From NCBI RefSeq assembly GCF_964340395.1, contig NC_135566.1:7482001-7546000 (forward strand): a stretch of 64,000 nt of DNA, in the 5' to 3' direction. A program made the position numbers and the translations under genes. The notes below the pieces were generated by a model. It was given only the letters and a program-made list of their open reading frames with translations, made no database searches and was not told the origin of the DNA. This document shows positions 1 to 14,100 of this stretch, one piece after another. Position 1 is the stretch's first letter; every line of letters starts with the position of its first letter. This DNA is from Glandiceps talaboti. Taxonomy: Eukaryota; Hemichordata; Enteropneusta; Spengelidae.

Positions 1-318
1 AAAGTTTAATTAAGAGTAACAAAAAAAAATCTTTCTCCATACCTTCTACTCTATTACACATCACACTTATTTATGTAGTTGTACTTCTTGACACATGCTT
101 CATGCCTATTGGAACATTTACCTCAGCACAGGGGCAAGAAGTGTGATGCTCCTCACTTTTAGTGTTCAACTTTTTCATGTGATTCGTGATTAAACCTTTG
201 AAGAATTTTCACAAATGTATACAAATACCATAGAGAGGAGAGTGCTAAAATAAACTTTCAGGTCAGATTTGACAAGAACATTTCAAGACATCTCACACGT
301 TTAAGGCTTCATTCTCAC

Positions 319-740
319 CTCATTTATTGATTTGAGTAGCTTCACTATCATCTTCCGTACTCCTGATAATTTGGTTTTGGCATCCTCTGCTTCCTTGGCT
401 TTGTTTTCTGCTTGGCTTTGATATGTGCCAACCAGCTACAACAAAAGATTACATGTACATGTGAACATTATACTTTTAAACTGGCATAATTTTATAGAAA
501 AGATACGTAATTTATGATATGCAAGTCATATCTATATGAAGTATGTAACTATATATATACATCAACAGCTTGAAAAAGATGTGCTGGACACACTGAAATA
601 TCTCTCTCTCTCTACACACACACACACACACACACAAATGAAAGAAGACGAGTATGTTATTACATTATGGATTTCCACGGTCCATTTCAACAAATGGATC
701 ATCAGATGTATGCGTGGGCCAGTGGACTCGCCGACTGATA

Positions 741-771
<31 letters not shown>

Positions 772-1624
772 TTATATATAATATACAGCAATATAACATG
801 TGTATACATAATTCAGTCTTAATTAACAGTTCACGTAATGTCATATGTACAGTTTCTTATCATTTAGTTTCAGTAATAACCTTATTATACATGTTAAGCA
901 GGAAAGTGTCACTTTCCAGAACATTGTTGAGCCACACACTGAATGCACATATTAAGTCATAAGCAAAGTGTCAGGGAGTTTTATACACACAACTTTGATA
1001 GCACACTGACAGACAGACAGACAGACTTACATACCTTTCGAAGACCTTTTTCATAATGATCTAAGAAATCATCCAGTGGAAAATTGCACAGATCGCCAAC
1101 AGTTAAGTTATTGACTTCATCCTGGTTCATTGTCCATGATGGTGGAAGGAAATACCTCAAACATGACCTAGGATTGAGAAACAGTCATAACTTGTGTGAA
1201 CAGTTACCATGACATGATAAACACTTGGTTTCTGTGTACACATAGGCTTGTCTGATAAGAGACATTACACTTGGCCATTTATCCTTCAAGCTGACATAGC
1301 CACATGTCAAATCACACTTGCTCTGCGTTCATGACTAAAATTACTTTGGCAAAAGCCAACAGTTACACACACACACGCACGCACACACACACACGCACGC
1401 ATGCACGTGATAATAAGATGTGTGAGCCTGACTGACCTATAACCTTGTGCTAATTTATTCACTTCTGCTGGGTCTGCCTTGCTACTTTGGGGTTGTACTT
1501 CTTGAGTTTCTATGACAGGTTCCACTTTCTCTTCGACATCAATCTCCTTTTTTGGTTCCTTCTCTTCCTTAGTTTCACTCTCAACAGTCACTTCTTGTGC
1601 AACAACCATTGCTTTCTTCGATTC
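319..1624 (-). CDS. MORC2: MORC2 exons 25-27: C-terminal module and coiled coil CC3
   Basis: Exon 25 (1624-1437) is Glu/Lys/Val-rich ([20 protein letters not shown] and on to [13 protein letters not shown]). Exon 26 (1167-1035) encodes [20 protein letters not shown] and [20 protein letters not shown], matching the human block [13 protein letters not shown]. Exon 27 (435-319) encodes a helix [20 protein letters not shown] ending SINE, the third coiled coil used for dimerisation in the family. The donor at 318-317 is GTGAGA, so a further short terminal exon must lie beyond the left edge. Additional diverged copies of the exon 25 start are present at 1711-1761 and around 1870-1905. Confidence 0.9.
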
Positions 1625-3934
1625 CTGCAGGAATATATTAATAAATGGATTCCACATGCTAATAAGATCATTTGCATAAACTAATGGGATAGCACATAAA
1701 CTCCACATACACTACTCTCTATAGTCACTTCTTGTGCATCAACCATTGCTTTCTTGGATTCCTGCATGAATATATTATTATTCATAAATGGATTCCACAT
1801 ACACATACTAATAAGGCTATTTGCACAAACTAAAGAAACAGCATATAAACTCCACATACACTACTGAGGCATTTCTGCAATAACCATTGCTTTCTTGAAT
1901 TCCTGTATGAATATATCAATACATACATTTCGCATACTAATCAGCTAATCTGCATAAAGAGTTCCTGCTATGATTCCTACATGAAGATATTATAAACTGA
2001 TTCCACATACTAATCAACTCATTTGCATAAACTAAAGGGACAGCTCATAAATTGTGAGATCTATGCATTAATACAATAGTCTGTGAAAAGGAAATTTAGA
2101 TATGTTGAACCTGAATGCTGGTATTTGGTCTTCTCTGTTTTTCATCAGAATTATCAAAAATTATATTTTTATAAAATGACCATAAATCATAAAATATAGA
2201 ATTACCTGAACTATCCTTAGATGTTTGCTGTCTTGCTCATACCTGTGAATAGAAGAAACATTCTTAAAATGCTTTACCATATATATATATATATATATAT
2301 ATATATCTTATATATTTAAAAAAAATAATTCCACTATGATATACATGTATGACAAATTTCTAAACCAGTAATATTACAAAACACTAAATGTAGCTTGGCT
2401 GAACACTATTTGTCAAAAGACACAAGACTTCCATCATAGATTCTTTCAGCTCTCATGCATTTTTTGAAAGTAAGGGGTTGGAACAAGCTAAGCTCCACAC
2501 AATAATAGTCCAATTTTTATTGAGTTGCATCCCCCTTCAAAAATATCAAGCCCTAGTGGAAAGTACCATTTCTTAAAACATGTAAACAGCTGTGTTTTCT
2601 TTACTTACCATTTGTCATATTTATCTTTCGGGTTTCTATCAAACTTAACTTTCCATTTGTTTGGCAAACCTTGCCTGACAGATACCTTAACAACTTCTCC
2701 AGTATACCAAGTACCATTTACAAAACCTTCTACTTTAGTTCCACAATCTGTAAATATCAGTCAATGTCATGTAATACACAAACCAAGAAAAGAATTTTGT
2801 TCCTATACCCCTCCCCCTCCCCCCATCTGTGCCACATCACATTACCATAGGTAACACTGAAGTAAAGCACTTTGTCTATGTGCTACACTTGTTTATAGCA
2901 TTCATATCAAGTGTGAAAGTATACTGTTTCAATTGGTTTACTTACAAGCCTAGCACGTGGCCTTTCTAACGCGGTCATATTAGCAAATGATACTGTATAC
3001 TTTTACACTTGATATGGATGTTATAAACGATAGAGGTACATACAGAAAGCACTTTACTTTAGTGTTATGGGTTTGTACAAATATTAAAAGTTATATCTCA
3101 TGTACACACAACCATCATGAAGTAAAACATAGTGATAAAAATATTGGCAAAACTTGGAAGAAATGATGTGATTTCAACATCACTTTTGTATGTTGCTTTT
3201 CAAAATGATGACAGCGGCTGAGTATCCATTTGTTGGCTCGTCTAACTCAGAAATATTACATAATATAGTAATTGATTTAGAAGATGCTGCCCTAGCCCTG
3301 ATCCACAATCACAATCACCACTGCCTACTTGTGAGAATAAATATTTATGAACTCTACGTTCATATATATTTACACAAGTGAAAATTTCCACTCATAAAGT
3401 CAAACTCTTTGGAAGCCAATCTTACATTTTGTTGCCCTCTCCCTTGGAGTACATCTACATACCTAACAAGGCATCTTTTACTGTTATCAGTGACATATGA
3501 TTTTTATTTTTTGGTGCCTACATTGATCACTCTGTTATTTACCTTCGTTATTTTCATCAGCATCACTATTACAACTGGCATCTGTTTCTGTTCCCATGGG
3601 TTCATCTGCACTGGTGTCTTCTGCTGATGTATTCTATTGTCAAAATATTACATCAACTAATATTAACATCAAATAAACAAGTCCTATACTAGCAAACAAT
3701 GGTTATCCTCTGTTATTACTGCATGGATTTATGAAAGCAAATTCACCAGGAGACATTAAATGTAACATGTCCAGTACACCAAAGCTTAAGGCAATCAGTC
3801 CACTGGATTTTGACTTTTGTTGTTTACATACATACAAACACATCTATAGATACACAAAAAGTAACTTCCCATCAAATACCAAGGATATCAGCCTGTGGTA
3901 CTTTGACTTTGTTGTTTACATACATGCATCATGC

Positions 3935-4020
<86 letters not shown>

Positions 4021-4063
4021 CAAACAAACAAACAAACAAACAAACAAACACACACACACACAC

Positions 4064-4096
<33 letters not shown>

Positions 4097-4116
4097 CAAG
4101 CACATACATACATACA

Positions 4117-4148
<32 letters not shown>

Positions 4149-7100
4149 AACTATGGACTCACTTCTTTCACTTTCTTTGTCTTGGTTTTACTTTTTTCAA
4201 CATCTAATTTTTCCACTTCATTCTTCTTTTTCTTGGTTGGAATATCATCAGACTGCAAATAATGATACACAAAAAGAATGTTACAAGGGATAACACACCG
4301 GCATGTTGTTTAGGCTTACAAGACCATGATTTTAAAAACCTACAGATAATGTCTTCAAAACGAATTTTAAGACCTACCAATTCACAACAACAAAATCTGG
4401 TACCAAGTCTTAAATTTGTATAGCAGTAAGACACTGTACCTATCCTACCTGCCTTGGTCATACCTGAACAAATGTGCTATACATCTCAATAAGCGTTTAC
4501 ATTCATTTTATATCAAATTACACATACTCTCAATAAATTTATCAAATTAGACATAACTCAATAAAGTGTACATACATTTATCAAACTAAATATACCTCAA
4601 CATATGTACATATATTTATCAAACTAAACATACGTTTACATATGTTTATCAAACTAGACATACCTCAATATGTGTACATACATTTACCAAACATACCTAA
4701 ACATGTGTACATACATTTACCAAACTAAACATACTTAAACATGTGTACATACATTTATCAAACTAATCATACCTCAACATGTGTACATACATTTATGATT
4801 GTGATTTTACTGTCAACCAGACTTGAGTATCTCCTTACAAAATAATCACTTACTTCACTGTCTGATGGTACCATACTTTCTGAGGGTGGACTACTTTTCC
4901 TCTTCTGTGTAGGTGCCTTTTTACTTGCCTCTGTTACCTGAGAATGTTTCACCTGCATTACAGCGAATAAAATGGCAGCTTAATTTGAAATTTACTCACA
5001 GTTGTAACTGTATTCTATGACCACAATACATGCGGTGAAAATCTGTGTGGTTGGTTATTTTAGGAGATATGTGATTGATTGAGGTCAACAGTAGACAAAT
5101 CAAAAAGTAGCGTTCATTTCCCATGTTCCATTTCAAAGTTACTATCCTTTACTTTCTTCTGTTTTGATTCAACAGGAGACAGAAAGTGACATGCATGCAA
5201 TACAAACTGACTGAAGATGGAATTTCTAATACTAATGACGCACGCTCAATTTCATTATGTTTTGTAGTGAGATTAACAGTCATAATTTCAAAGCAACTCT
5301 TTAAAGGTTGCAAGCACATCATTACCAACAAAAATGTGATCACAATTTTACCAAAATTTTTACATTTAATCTTCAATATTTTTGTAAATAATATTACAAT
5401 GGAAAGGAAGAACAATTCCTTCACTCATTTTACAAAGAAAACAAAACAAAGTAATAAGAGGAAATATTGAAATCATGTTGTTTGAGCATTCAGATGTGAA
5501 TACAAAATGTCACTGCCAGTTTGTATGAATTGACTTACCTTGGAGGAAGGAGTGTCAGGTTTCTTGACAGGTGGTGCAGTTCTTCTGTTACTTTGATTGG
5601 AAGTGGCAGTATGTGTTGGAGTTGTTGAGTAGCTTCTACTTCTACTACTATTAACTACAGGAGATGCCTTGCCAACAGGCCTTGAAATTACCTGAAAATG
5701 AAAACATTACATAATGTTTAACACTACAGGTTATTGCCTTGCCAACACAGCTTGAAATTACCTGAAAATGAACACATTATACAATGTTTAAAACTACAGG
5801 AGATGCCTTGCCAACAGGCCTTGAAATTACCTGAAAATAAACACATTATACAATGTTTACAACTACAGGAGATGCCTTGCCAACACGGCTTGAAATTACC
5901 TGAATATGAAAACATTACATAATGTTTAACACTACAGGAGATGCCTTGCCAAAAGGGCTTGAAATTACCTGAAAATGAAAACATTACATAATGTTTAACA
6001 CTACAGGAGATGCCTTGCCAAAAGGGCTTGACATTACCTGAAAATGAACACATTATACAATATAATGTAGAACTACAGGAGATGCCTTGCCAACAGGGCT
6101 TGAAATTACCTGAAAATGAACACATTATACAATGTTTATAACATTATTTGTATATATTCAAAACAAAATATGGGATTTCTACCCTGGACTACATGACATG
6201 TCTACATCATAGATTCAGAAATATGACTCAAAATATTCAAAAATGCCAGTATTTCCCTATTTTTTCCCTTAAATAAACTTATAACTATTATTCCTCAAAA
6301 TTTTCCTTCATGTCGGGTTTTGTCACTTCTTGATTTTGACTTAAAGTGACAAGGCCACTTAAGCCACTGCACAAACACAAATATTGGTGGGTAACATCTT
6401 AGTGTTAATTTAAAATCTATATTTTCTTGTCAAAATTCAGTAATATTCAACTTCTTTAAAGGTACAAATACTAGAAATGAGCAAAGAATGTAGATGACTC
6501 TCTGTTCCCCTATCACTTCTTTATTGCATGTTTTCTGTCGAAATACACATTAAATTTCTGTGTTTGTATCTAAAAGTGAACACATTTTTCATCAATCCCA
6601 ATGAGTAACTTGTAGATTAATCCTAACCTTCTCCCGTGATGAAGACACAGATGAGCGTTCCGTCCTTGTCACCACTGGAGCTGCTTTCCCAACAGGCCTC
6701 ACTTCGTTAGACCTCCTAGGCGGTGGTCGTTCAATTTCAGGACTGGGTTCTCTAACTGGAAGATGGTTTCTAGATGTGACAGTTGTTGTTTTCTGGATTG
6801 AGAAATCATGGATAATTTTGAAATTCTTCAAACATTTTACGAGTTTTTTAACTGGAAAATAGTTTCTCGATGTGACAGTTGATGTGAGAAATGACATTAT
6901 TTGGAATGACTCGAGAAACGAATTTTGAGATTCTTTATCTGCTTTACCAGTGAACTTCTTTACTATGGCAAAACAAAATTTCATGTCCCTTTCTCAGATA
7001 TTTTGTATAAGGATGGTATTATACAGCAGTATTCACAATGAGAATCATATCCTGTAGAATACTTTGAGATTTTATTCGTAGGAGTAAATTAATTATTTCA

Positions 7101-10100
7101 ATATATCATTAGTGTAGTCACTGTCATTATATTCAAGTCATTTTTCAACTCACCTCAAGTTTCTGCAATTTTTCTTGATTCTTCCTTATACCCTATTAAA
7201 AGAACAAAAATTTAAATACCCTTCCAAACCTGACAGTATATTTGTCTTTACATGGGATTATGCCATTATTTTCCCTTGACAACAAAAACACAAAAAATAA
7301 GTAGTGACTAAAATGTCTTCTTGTAATGTACCAATCGTGTAATTAGTGAGTATTAGTCTTTGAGAACTTGCTGAAGACTGCACAAAGTCAAAATTTTCTA
7401 GAGGTGAAAATATCTAGGATTACAGTAATTAACATACCTCCATGAGGTCCTTCTTTTTATCTTCTGCTGTTTTGCTTTCCTTCTTTAGTGTTCCTACTGG
7501 TATGTTACATTTCTGTTCTGCTATTGTACACCTTTCAAAGAGTATAGTAATTTGGAAATGTCATACATCAGCACAATAGTTTTTGAAGGAGCGCAAGTAT
7601 TTTGATTTTGTTTTTGTTTTACATCTATTGGAGTAACTTTTGCTGCATACATTAAACATGAAGTATTTGGATTACTGAATTCTCCTTAACCATCATTTGC
7701 TATTGGTAGAAGTCAAACTAAACAATTCTACGGACAGAATCACAAGATATATTTTCATCTATGGTGAAAGCTTGCAGAAGGATCTTTGACACAACTGGAG
7801 GGTCTATGCACAACTCAAGCATGTGACCATAATTTGCAGGTAGTACAAGTATTAGCTTTGGATATCAAAGTACTTACTATACAATATCCTTAAATACGTT
7901 CATCAGGTCGGTAAAACAGGCTTTGTCAAACTGTCTGTTAGCTGGTTTTACCACCAGGTGGCATACTTCTTGTACCACGACCAAGGGTTCTTATTGACTT
8001 GCGAGTAACGTTTCACCTGTTCTAACAAAGCCAGCAAATGGACACATTGACAAAGTCTGTCGATCTGACCAGGCAAAACTTTACTCGTAAGTCAATAAAA
8101 ACCCTTAGTCGTGGTACAAGAACTTACAATTACTCACTATACAATGTTTTACCAACTAAAAATTGTTTAAACATACTCTGTTTAGAAACTTCTTTCCATA
8201 CCTGTTGTGACTATGATCAGGATTCATACTGCATACCCAATATTCTGGCATTTCTTTATTTAAATTACTTGCAGAAAATGGAAGAACTCTCCACTTCAGA
8301 CAGTTATCTGCAGAAGAGAAAATGTTTAAACTTGAAACTCAGTAATACCAAACAGCTGTAGCAGTGACAGAAGTGAGTGTACTTGTATAAAATTACTGAG
8401 TATACCTGAATTGTAACACCTGTGTATCAAACAAAATAAAGGGTGTATTGCACCACTAATAGGCACTATAATATTGTGGCAAGACTGCTTAGCCTTGGCC
8501 CTACATATAATACACTTTGTTCTGATAACATGCATTTCAAAATGGGGTACAGTGGGATCTTCAAAACTTTCTTTTGTGATTTTATCTCCTGAAGTGTGTA
8601 CAATATTTCTAAGATAATTCAGAATTCTGAGGCTAGAGTAGGACAATCAATGATTTTCTTGTAAAATTGTCATTTGAATTTGGAATAATCTTATTTTATT
8701 TGAAAATCAATAACTTTTATGATACTCTTTCAAATCAATTAAATCTACATGTGTTTATTTAATATGACTGATTTATAAAAGTCAAATACTGTATGTACTA
8801 ACCGCACTGTATTGTGATAGGTATTTGCATGGCTCGTTTCCTGAGATATTTGGCATCAGTGGAAGGTGGATCTTTCCATGACGGACTGACATAACCAAAG
8901 TTTTCCCAAAATTTTGTTACTCCTTGTGTAGCTGTTAGATATAAATGTATAACATTGGTTTCCAGTAGAGGACATCAGTTTTGAATAAGGCATATTGTAA
9001 ACACATATCATGTAAAATTTCATATACAAATAATGTGTATGCTGGAGTTCAAGAACAGGTTACAGGTAGTCCAACTATACTGGGGCCAGTGTTTCTTTAG
9101 CTGTCTCATAGTGGCACAGATGGCGTTAGTACAACTCGGCTACAAAGTAATAATTATCATTAATGACATTTCTGTTCATGAATGGAAAAAGTGAATGACA
9201 TTAGAATGATGTCAGCACCAAAAATAATCTGGGCAACGCATAAAAAAATATCATAAAGGGTAGGAATACATGAAAATCTAAGGAAACACAGTGGAGATTG
9301 ATCATTTAGTACTCACCTATACCTATATCTTTCCAATACTGTATCAAATGTTCCCCCATAGCTTTTAATAAATGTCGGTATTCCTTAGCATCAGCAAAGT
9401 CTTGCTTGTTATGTGTAGGTTCAAGTACAAGATATGGTACATCCACAATGCCTAAAACACCACTGCAATTACTACATAACAAATGCAAAGATATGGTTAA
9501 CCTCTTATCCAGAATGAATATGCTATACCTCAATATTAGCATATGTGCAGAGCACTAGAAAAAGTTGTTATGTGTGCATACAGCATATAATATTGGTGAG
9601 AATGGAAGTTTGTACGTTTCCTTACACTGCACTATTCAAGTACAATATGACTTGTATCTTTGATCAGTTTCACACCTGATCAGGATTTGGAAGAAGTTTT
9701 AATTCAGTAAGTGTTACTGTTAACATTCTGCAAAGTAAAAGAACCTAAACATTGTAAGTGGTTAGTGCAGCAAAGACAAGACAAGACAGTGTTAAAACTA
9801 AGATAAACTAATATACAATATTTAGGAATAACCAATTCATAGTACTTACACTCCTCCTTCCAATTGTGGTCCAACTCTTTCATACATTTTAATAAGTCGA
9901 TTACAATTGTACACAAAAACACCGTCACACTGTCTATTTTCAATGTTCATTCCAAACATAAATGATAATGTCTTGGGTTCTTTCAAAGATTTCTGCTTTC
10001 TGTCTGCCATTTGTTTTTTAAAGTTTGCATCCTTCCGGAGTTCAGCAGCTTCTATCTGGGCTTGTCTTACTTTAGCCTGATAAACAATTGAACCAATATT

Positions 10101-11070
10101 AGTAAATCTGGTCCTCTTGATACAGATTTCTTGCTAGAGGATGCAGCTTACAATTGACTATACTTGGGTAATTCTTTCAGTTAAAGACCCAGTTTGGCTT
10201 AGGATTAAAATAAATTCAGGTGTGAAAGAGTTGTCTGACAGAGCCATTGAAAAGATAGCACCAAAGGCCTTGTGCACAACTGATACTGAAATCCATCCTG
10301 TTACTTTAAAAAAGAAGGTATTCCTTTTAGCATGTAGATCTGGCCAAGTAGTTTTGAAGTTTAAATTTTTTACCAAAACTCAAAAATAGTATACATATTA
10401 ATGATTGTATAATTGCTTCGTCAACATCTCTTCATCTATACTCCCAGGAAAATCATCATCAACTTTCAGAAAATTAGCCAGGTAGTTTTGATGTTTTAGC
10501 TGTTTGACGAAAAATCACATTTTTAGGCTTTATTTGCATATTAACAATCAGGTCATATTGTCTGCAATAATTCTTCATCTGGCCACATCTACAAACATTC
10601 CCATCAATTTTCAGAAGAATCTGCCCAGTAATTTTGGAGTTTAATTTTTTGACCAAATTACATGTTTTAAATGTCTTAAGTGCTATAATGTGATCAGGCC
10701 ATCATCAGTATTGGTTTGAACAATCTTCAAAAGAATATGGCTTCACTGATAAGATCGTAACACTAATGCGAGAACCTGGGCTTCAAAGTCTGGCCTTTTA
10801 GTTGCTATAATTTCTGGCAATTTTCAAAATACTTTTATTTATCAACTTGTGTTTCTCTACTAGCCAAAACATGACTGTATAGTTGTGTTTTGTCTGTGAG
10901 TATAATAACTATAAATTCAATGTTCAAAACAATCACTATACAACACTTACCCTTGCATCTTTAGATAATTGACCCAACTTGTTGTCAATATTTTTAGCTT
11001 TCTGCTCAGCTTCTTTTGCCTTTTCAAGTGCTGGAATGTCAAAAGATACATTTTCATCATCATCATCATC

Positions 11071-11131
<61 letters not shown>

Positions 11132-14100
11132 GACTTACTATACAGTTAGCATAGTTTAATTGAGTTTGTAATGATAAGTATTTTCATGCGAGTACAAAAC
11201 TTAAAGAATCAGCTTGTCCTGAAAAGATAGATACCAAATAACAAGCAGAATGTATATGTTTTTGGATGAGATTTATACTGCATATTTAAAAGTCACTCAT
11301 AGTATTGTACTTTAACTGAAGCATATGTAACTGTCACATACAACTGACTTAACTCAAACTTGGTATGAAGATATAACATACATGATCTAATGACATAATT
11401 TTTTATACTTATCACAAATGTTGAGGAATCAATATCATGCAATAAACAGTTCTACCAATACCAGAAGACAATTTTAATGTCATAGAAGCAATGCATCAAT
11501 GTAGATATTATAGTATAACTTACAGTTTATTCAAGCTTTTATGCAAGTATTTTCACTTAAGTAAAAGTTTATAAACTCAACTTGAGCTAGTTTAACAGGA
11601 GACAACATTTTGGTTTGCTTGCATACACAACAGATCAAACCACTGAACAATTGGGCTTGCCAGATGGTTTGTTTATCACTAGTGTTATACTAGTATGTCA
11701 GCATGTACAAATGTGCACAATTATACCTAGTTCGTGACCAGAAATGAAAAGTGTACAAACACTCATCATTTCTGTATCTTAAATAATATTGTTACAACGT
11801 ACAACCAAAAATGGTGATTCCTTGCTCTGGAATCATTATGTAGTAGGTTCCACACTCAGAGTCAGAGTGTTATTCATCAAGTATATTTTTGCTAAATCTC
11901 AAATACATGTAACCTCTTTCAACTGTTTTTGTACACAGTTCAATGACTTGCCAGATGAGGGGATCTGATGGCAATACCTGTAATATGCAACAACGCCCAC
12001 CTGTGGTCATATAACAAGTCTACATCATTGAACCATATATAATAACAGTAAAACTGCATGATTTAGCTGGTATTATTTATGCTCTTGAGTTCGAAACTAC
12101 TTCATATTCAAGAAGTGCCTAAAATATTCAGAGTTGGCCGGGAAAAAATATGTAGGTCTGCGATTTCAAAACCATTCATTTTTGTTAAGCTGACTTTTAT
12201 TATAACATAGACTAACTTTGATTCATGTGATCTGTTGTCACATTTATATGCTAAGACTCTACTGTTCAAATATCAATCAATGAAACTTGTCCAGTAGTGG
12301 TTGATTTATCACAATTGTGTTTACAAAGACTCAAGGACTTGTGTTTCTCACACAACTCTGATCAACTTTACAATAGTGTCAATAGCTTTTTAAATTAAAT
12401 GAAGCATGACAATGCTTGGAAATGCCAAGTAACTTTGGAATAACAAAAGCATTGTCGAAAGATGTTGACACAGTGCAGACCGACTTTCAAACAATGCAGA
12501 CTGACTTTCAAACAATACAGACTGACTTTCAAACAATACAGACTGACTTTCAAACAATACAGACTGACTTTCAAACAATACAGACTGACTTTCAAGCGAA
12601 CATTTAATGTTCGGAAATATTAATTCAATCGTTTAATTACAGACTTGGTTCACGCACCTCTATGTATTTACATCATCAGAATAGGGTGTAGGCCTTACAA
12701 GGGTTAATATTTCACATCTATACCAAAGATTTCCATTTGAAAACTTGCACTAATTTCTGGTGTTTTGATAAAAGTATTGTATATTCAAAGGGATGCAGCT
12801 ATTTATAAAAGTAGCAGGTAAAATTGGAGATCCATGAATCTACCCCAAAAAAGGATTTTTAAATGCATATTCCTAAAAAAGTAGCTTGCAGAAAAGCTGG
12901 TTATTTTTGCCAGCTACTGATCCTTATCTACATCCCTGACTCAACATGTTGTTTTTCTTACAACAGGAAGTTTTTGTTTCCCCACTGAATAAACTATACA
13001 ATTTACAATTTACAAGTTGCAACCTTTTGCACTGTGCACAAAAGTTGACTGCAATAAACTGTAAATAATAAAAAATATTTCAGCCATTCTCATTTTAATT
13101 TATAAACGATAGACATAATTTTGTTCTTGATTTCCTCATGACTGATTTTTTTCCATACAATATTTAGTCTGGTACAAACATAAATGAAATAATTTCAAGG
13201 GCTATGGTAAAGTGTGGCTGAAACTACCATAAATTCACTATGTCTATGCAAAATCTTACCAACAGTGCTACACTTTATCGTCTTGCTCAACAAATATCTC
13301 TGTTGGTAAGATTTTGTTGAGCCAGACAATACCACAATGTAGTATTGCTGGTAAAATTTCTGTTCAGCCAGACAATAAAATGTAGTGGTGTTGGTAAAAT
13401 TTCTGTTGAGCCAGACAATACCACAATGTAGTATTGCTGGTAAAATTTCTGTTCAGCCGGACAATAAAATGTAGTGGTGTTGGTAAAATTTCTGTTCAGC
13501 CAGACAATACCACAATGTAGTATTGCTGGTAAAATTTCTGTTCAGCCAGACAATAAAATGTAGTGGTGTTGGTAAAATTTCTGTTGAGCCAGACAATACC
13601 ACAATGTAGTATTGCTGGTAAAATTTCTGTTCAGCCAGACAATAAAATGTAGTGGTGTTGGTAAAATTTCTGTTGAGCCAGACAATAAAATGTAGTGGTG
13701 TTGGCAAGATAAGATTCTTGTTGAGCCAGGTGACAAATATGGCAGTGTTAGTAAGATTCTTGTTGAGCCAGATGATAAAATGTAGCACTGTTGGTAAGAT
13801 CTCTGTTGAGCCAGATGACATTTTGATTCAGGTTTACCAATATCAGAGCAGTGAAGCATGTAACATCAAACTGATGTACACCAAGTGACATTGATAAACA
13901 AAGACAACTCTGACTACATGGGTACAAATGAGTTCTGGATTATTTCATTACTGACTCCACAGGACGTCCAGAACTCTTAGGCCACTCATAACTAAAACTC
14001 ACCATGATCAGTGCTTTATGAAGGTTTGAAACCTTGGCAAAAAAAAAAACCCGGGGAAATCATGTAAAAACTGGCATAGTCTCTCATAAAGTGTACCATA

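Noticed and set aside
3731-4262. Several long open frames of Thr/His, Cys/Val and Tyr/Ile composition (also at 29045-29521, 30303-30559, 33928-34225, 57941-58339, 60836-61045)
   Set aside because: They are translations of CA, CATA, GTAT and TA microsatellites on both strands; no splice or coding support.
5724-6125. 133-codon frame with repeated [15 protein letters not shown]
   Set aside because: Wrong frame of the 64-bp array that copies the exon 19 acceptor; the true coding frame there is [13 protein letters not shown].
8038-8361. Plus-strand 107-codon frame over the CW exon
   Set aside because: Antisense shadow of MORC2 exon 15 and the neighbouring fold-back element.
12390-12607. Repetitive frames FQTIQTD and SVLFESQ in both strands
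   Set aside because: Produced by the 21-bp tandem repeat, whose period is a multiple of three and therefore stays open in many frames.
13453-13888. Frames with repeated SGSTEILPT or KFLLSQT
   Set aside because: Minisatellite translations inside MORC2 intron 10.
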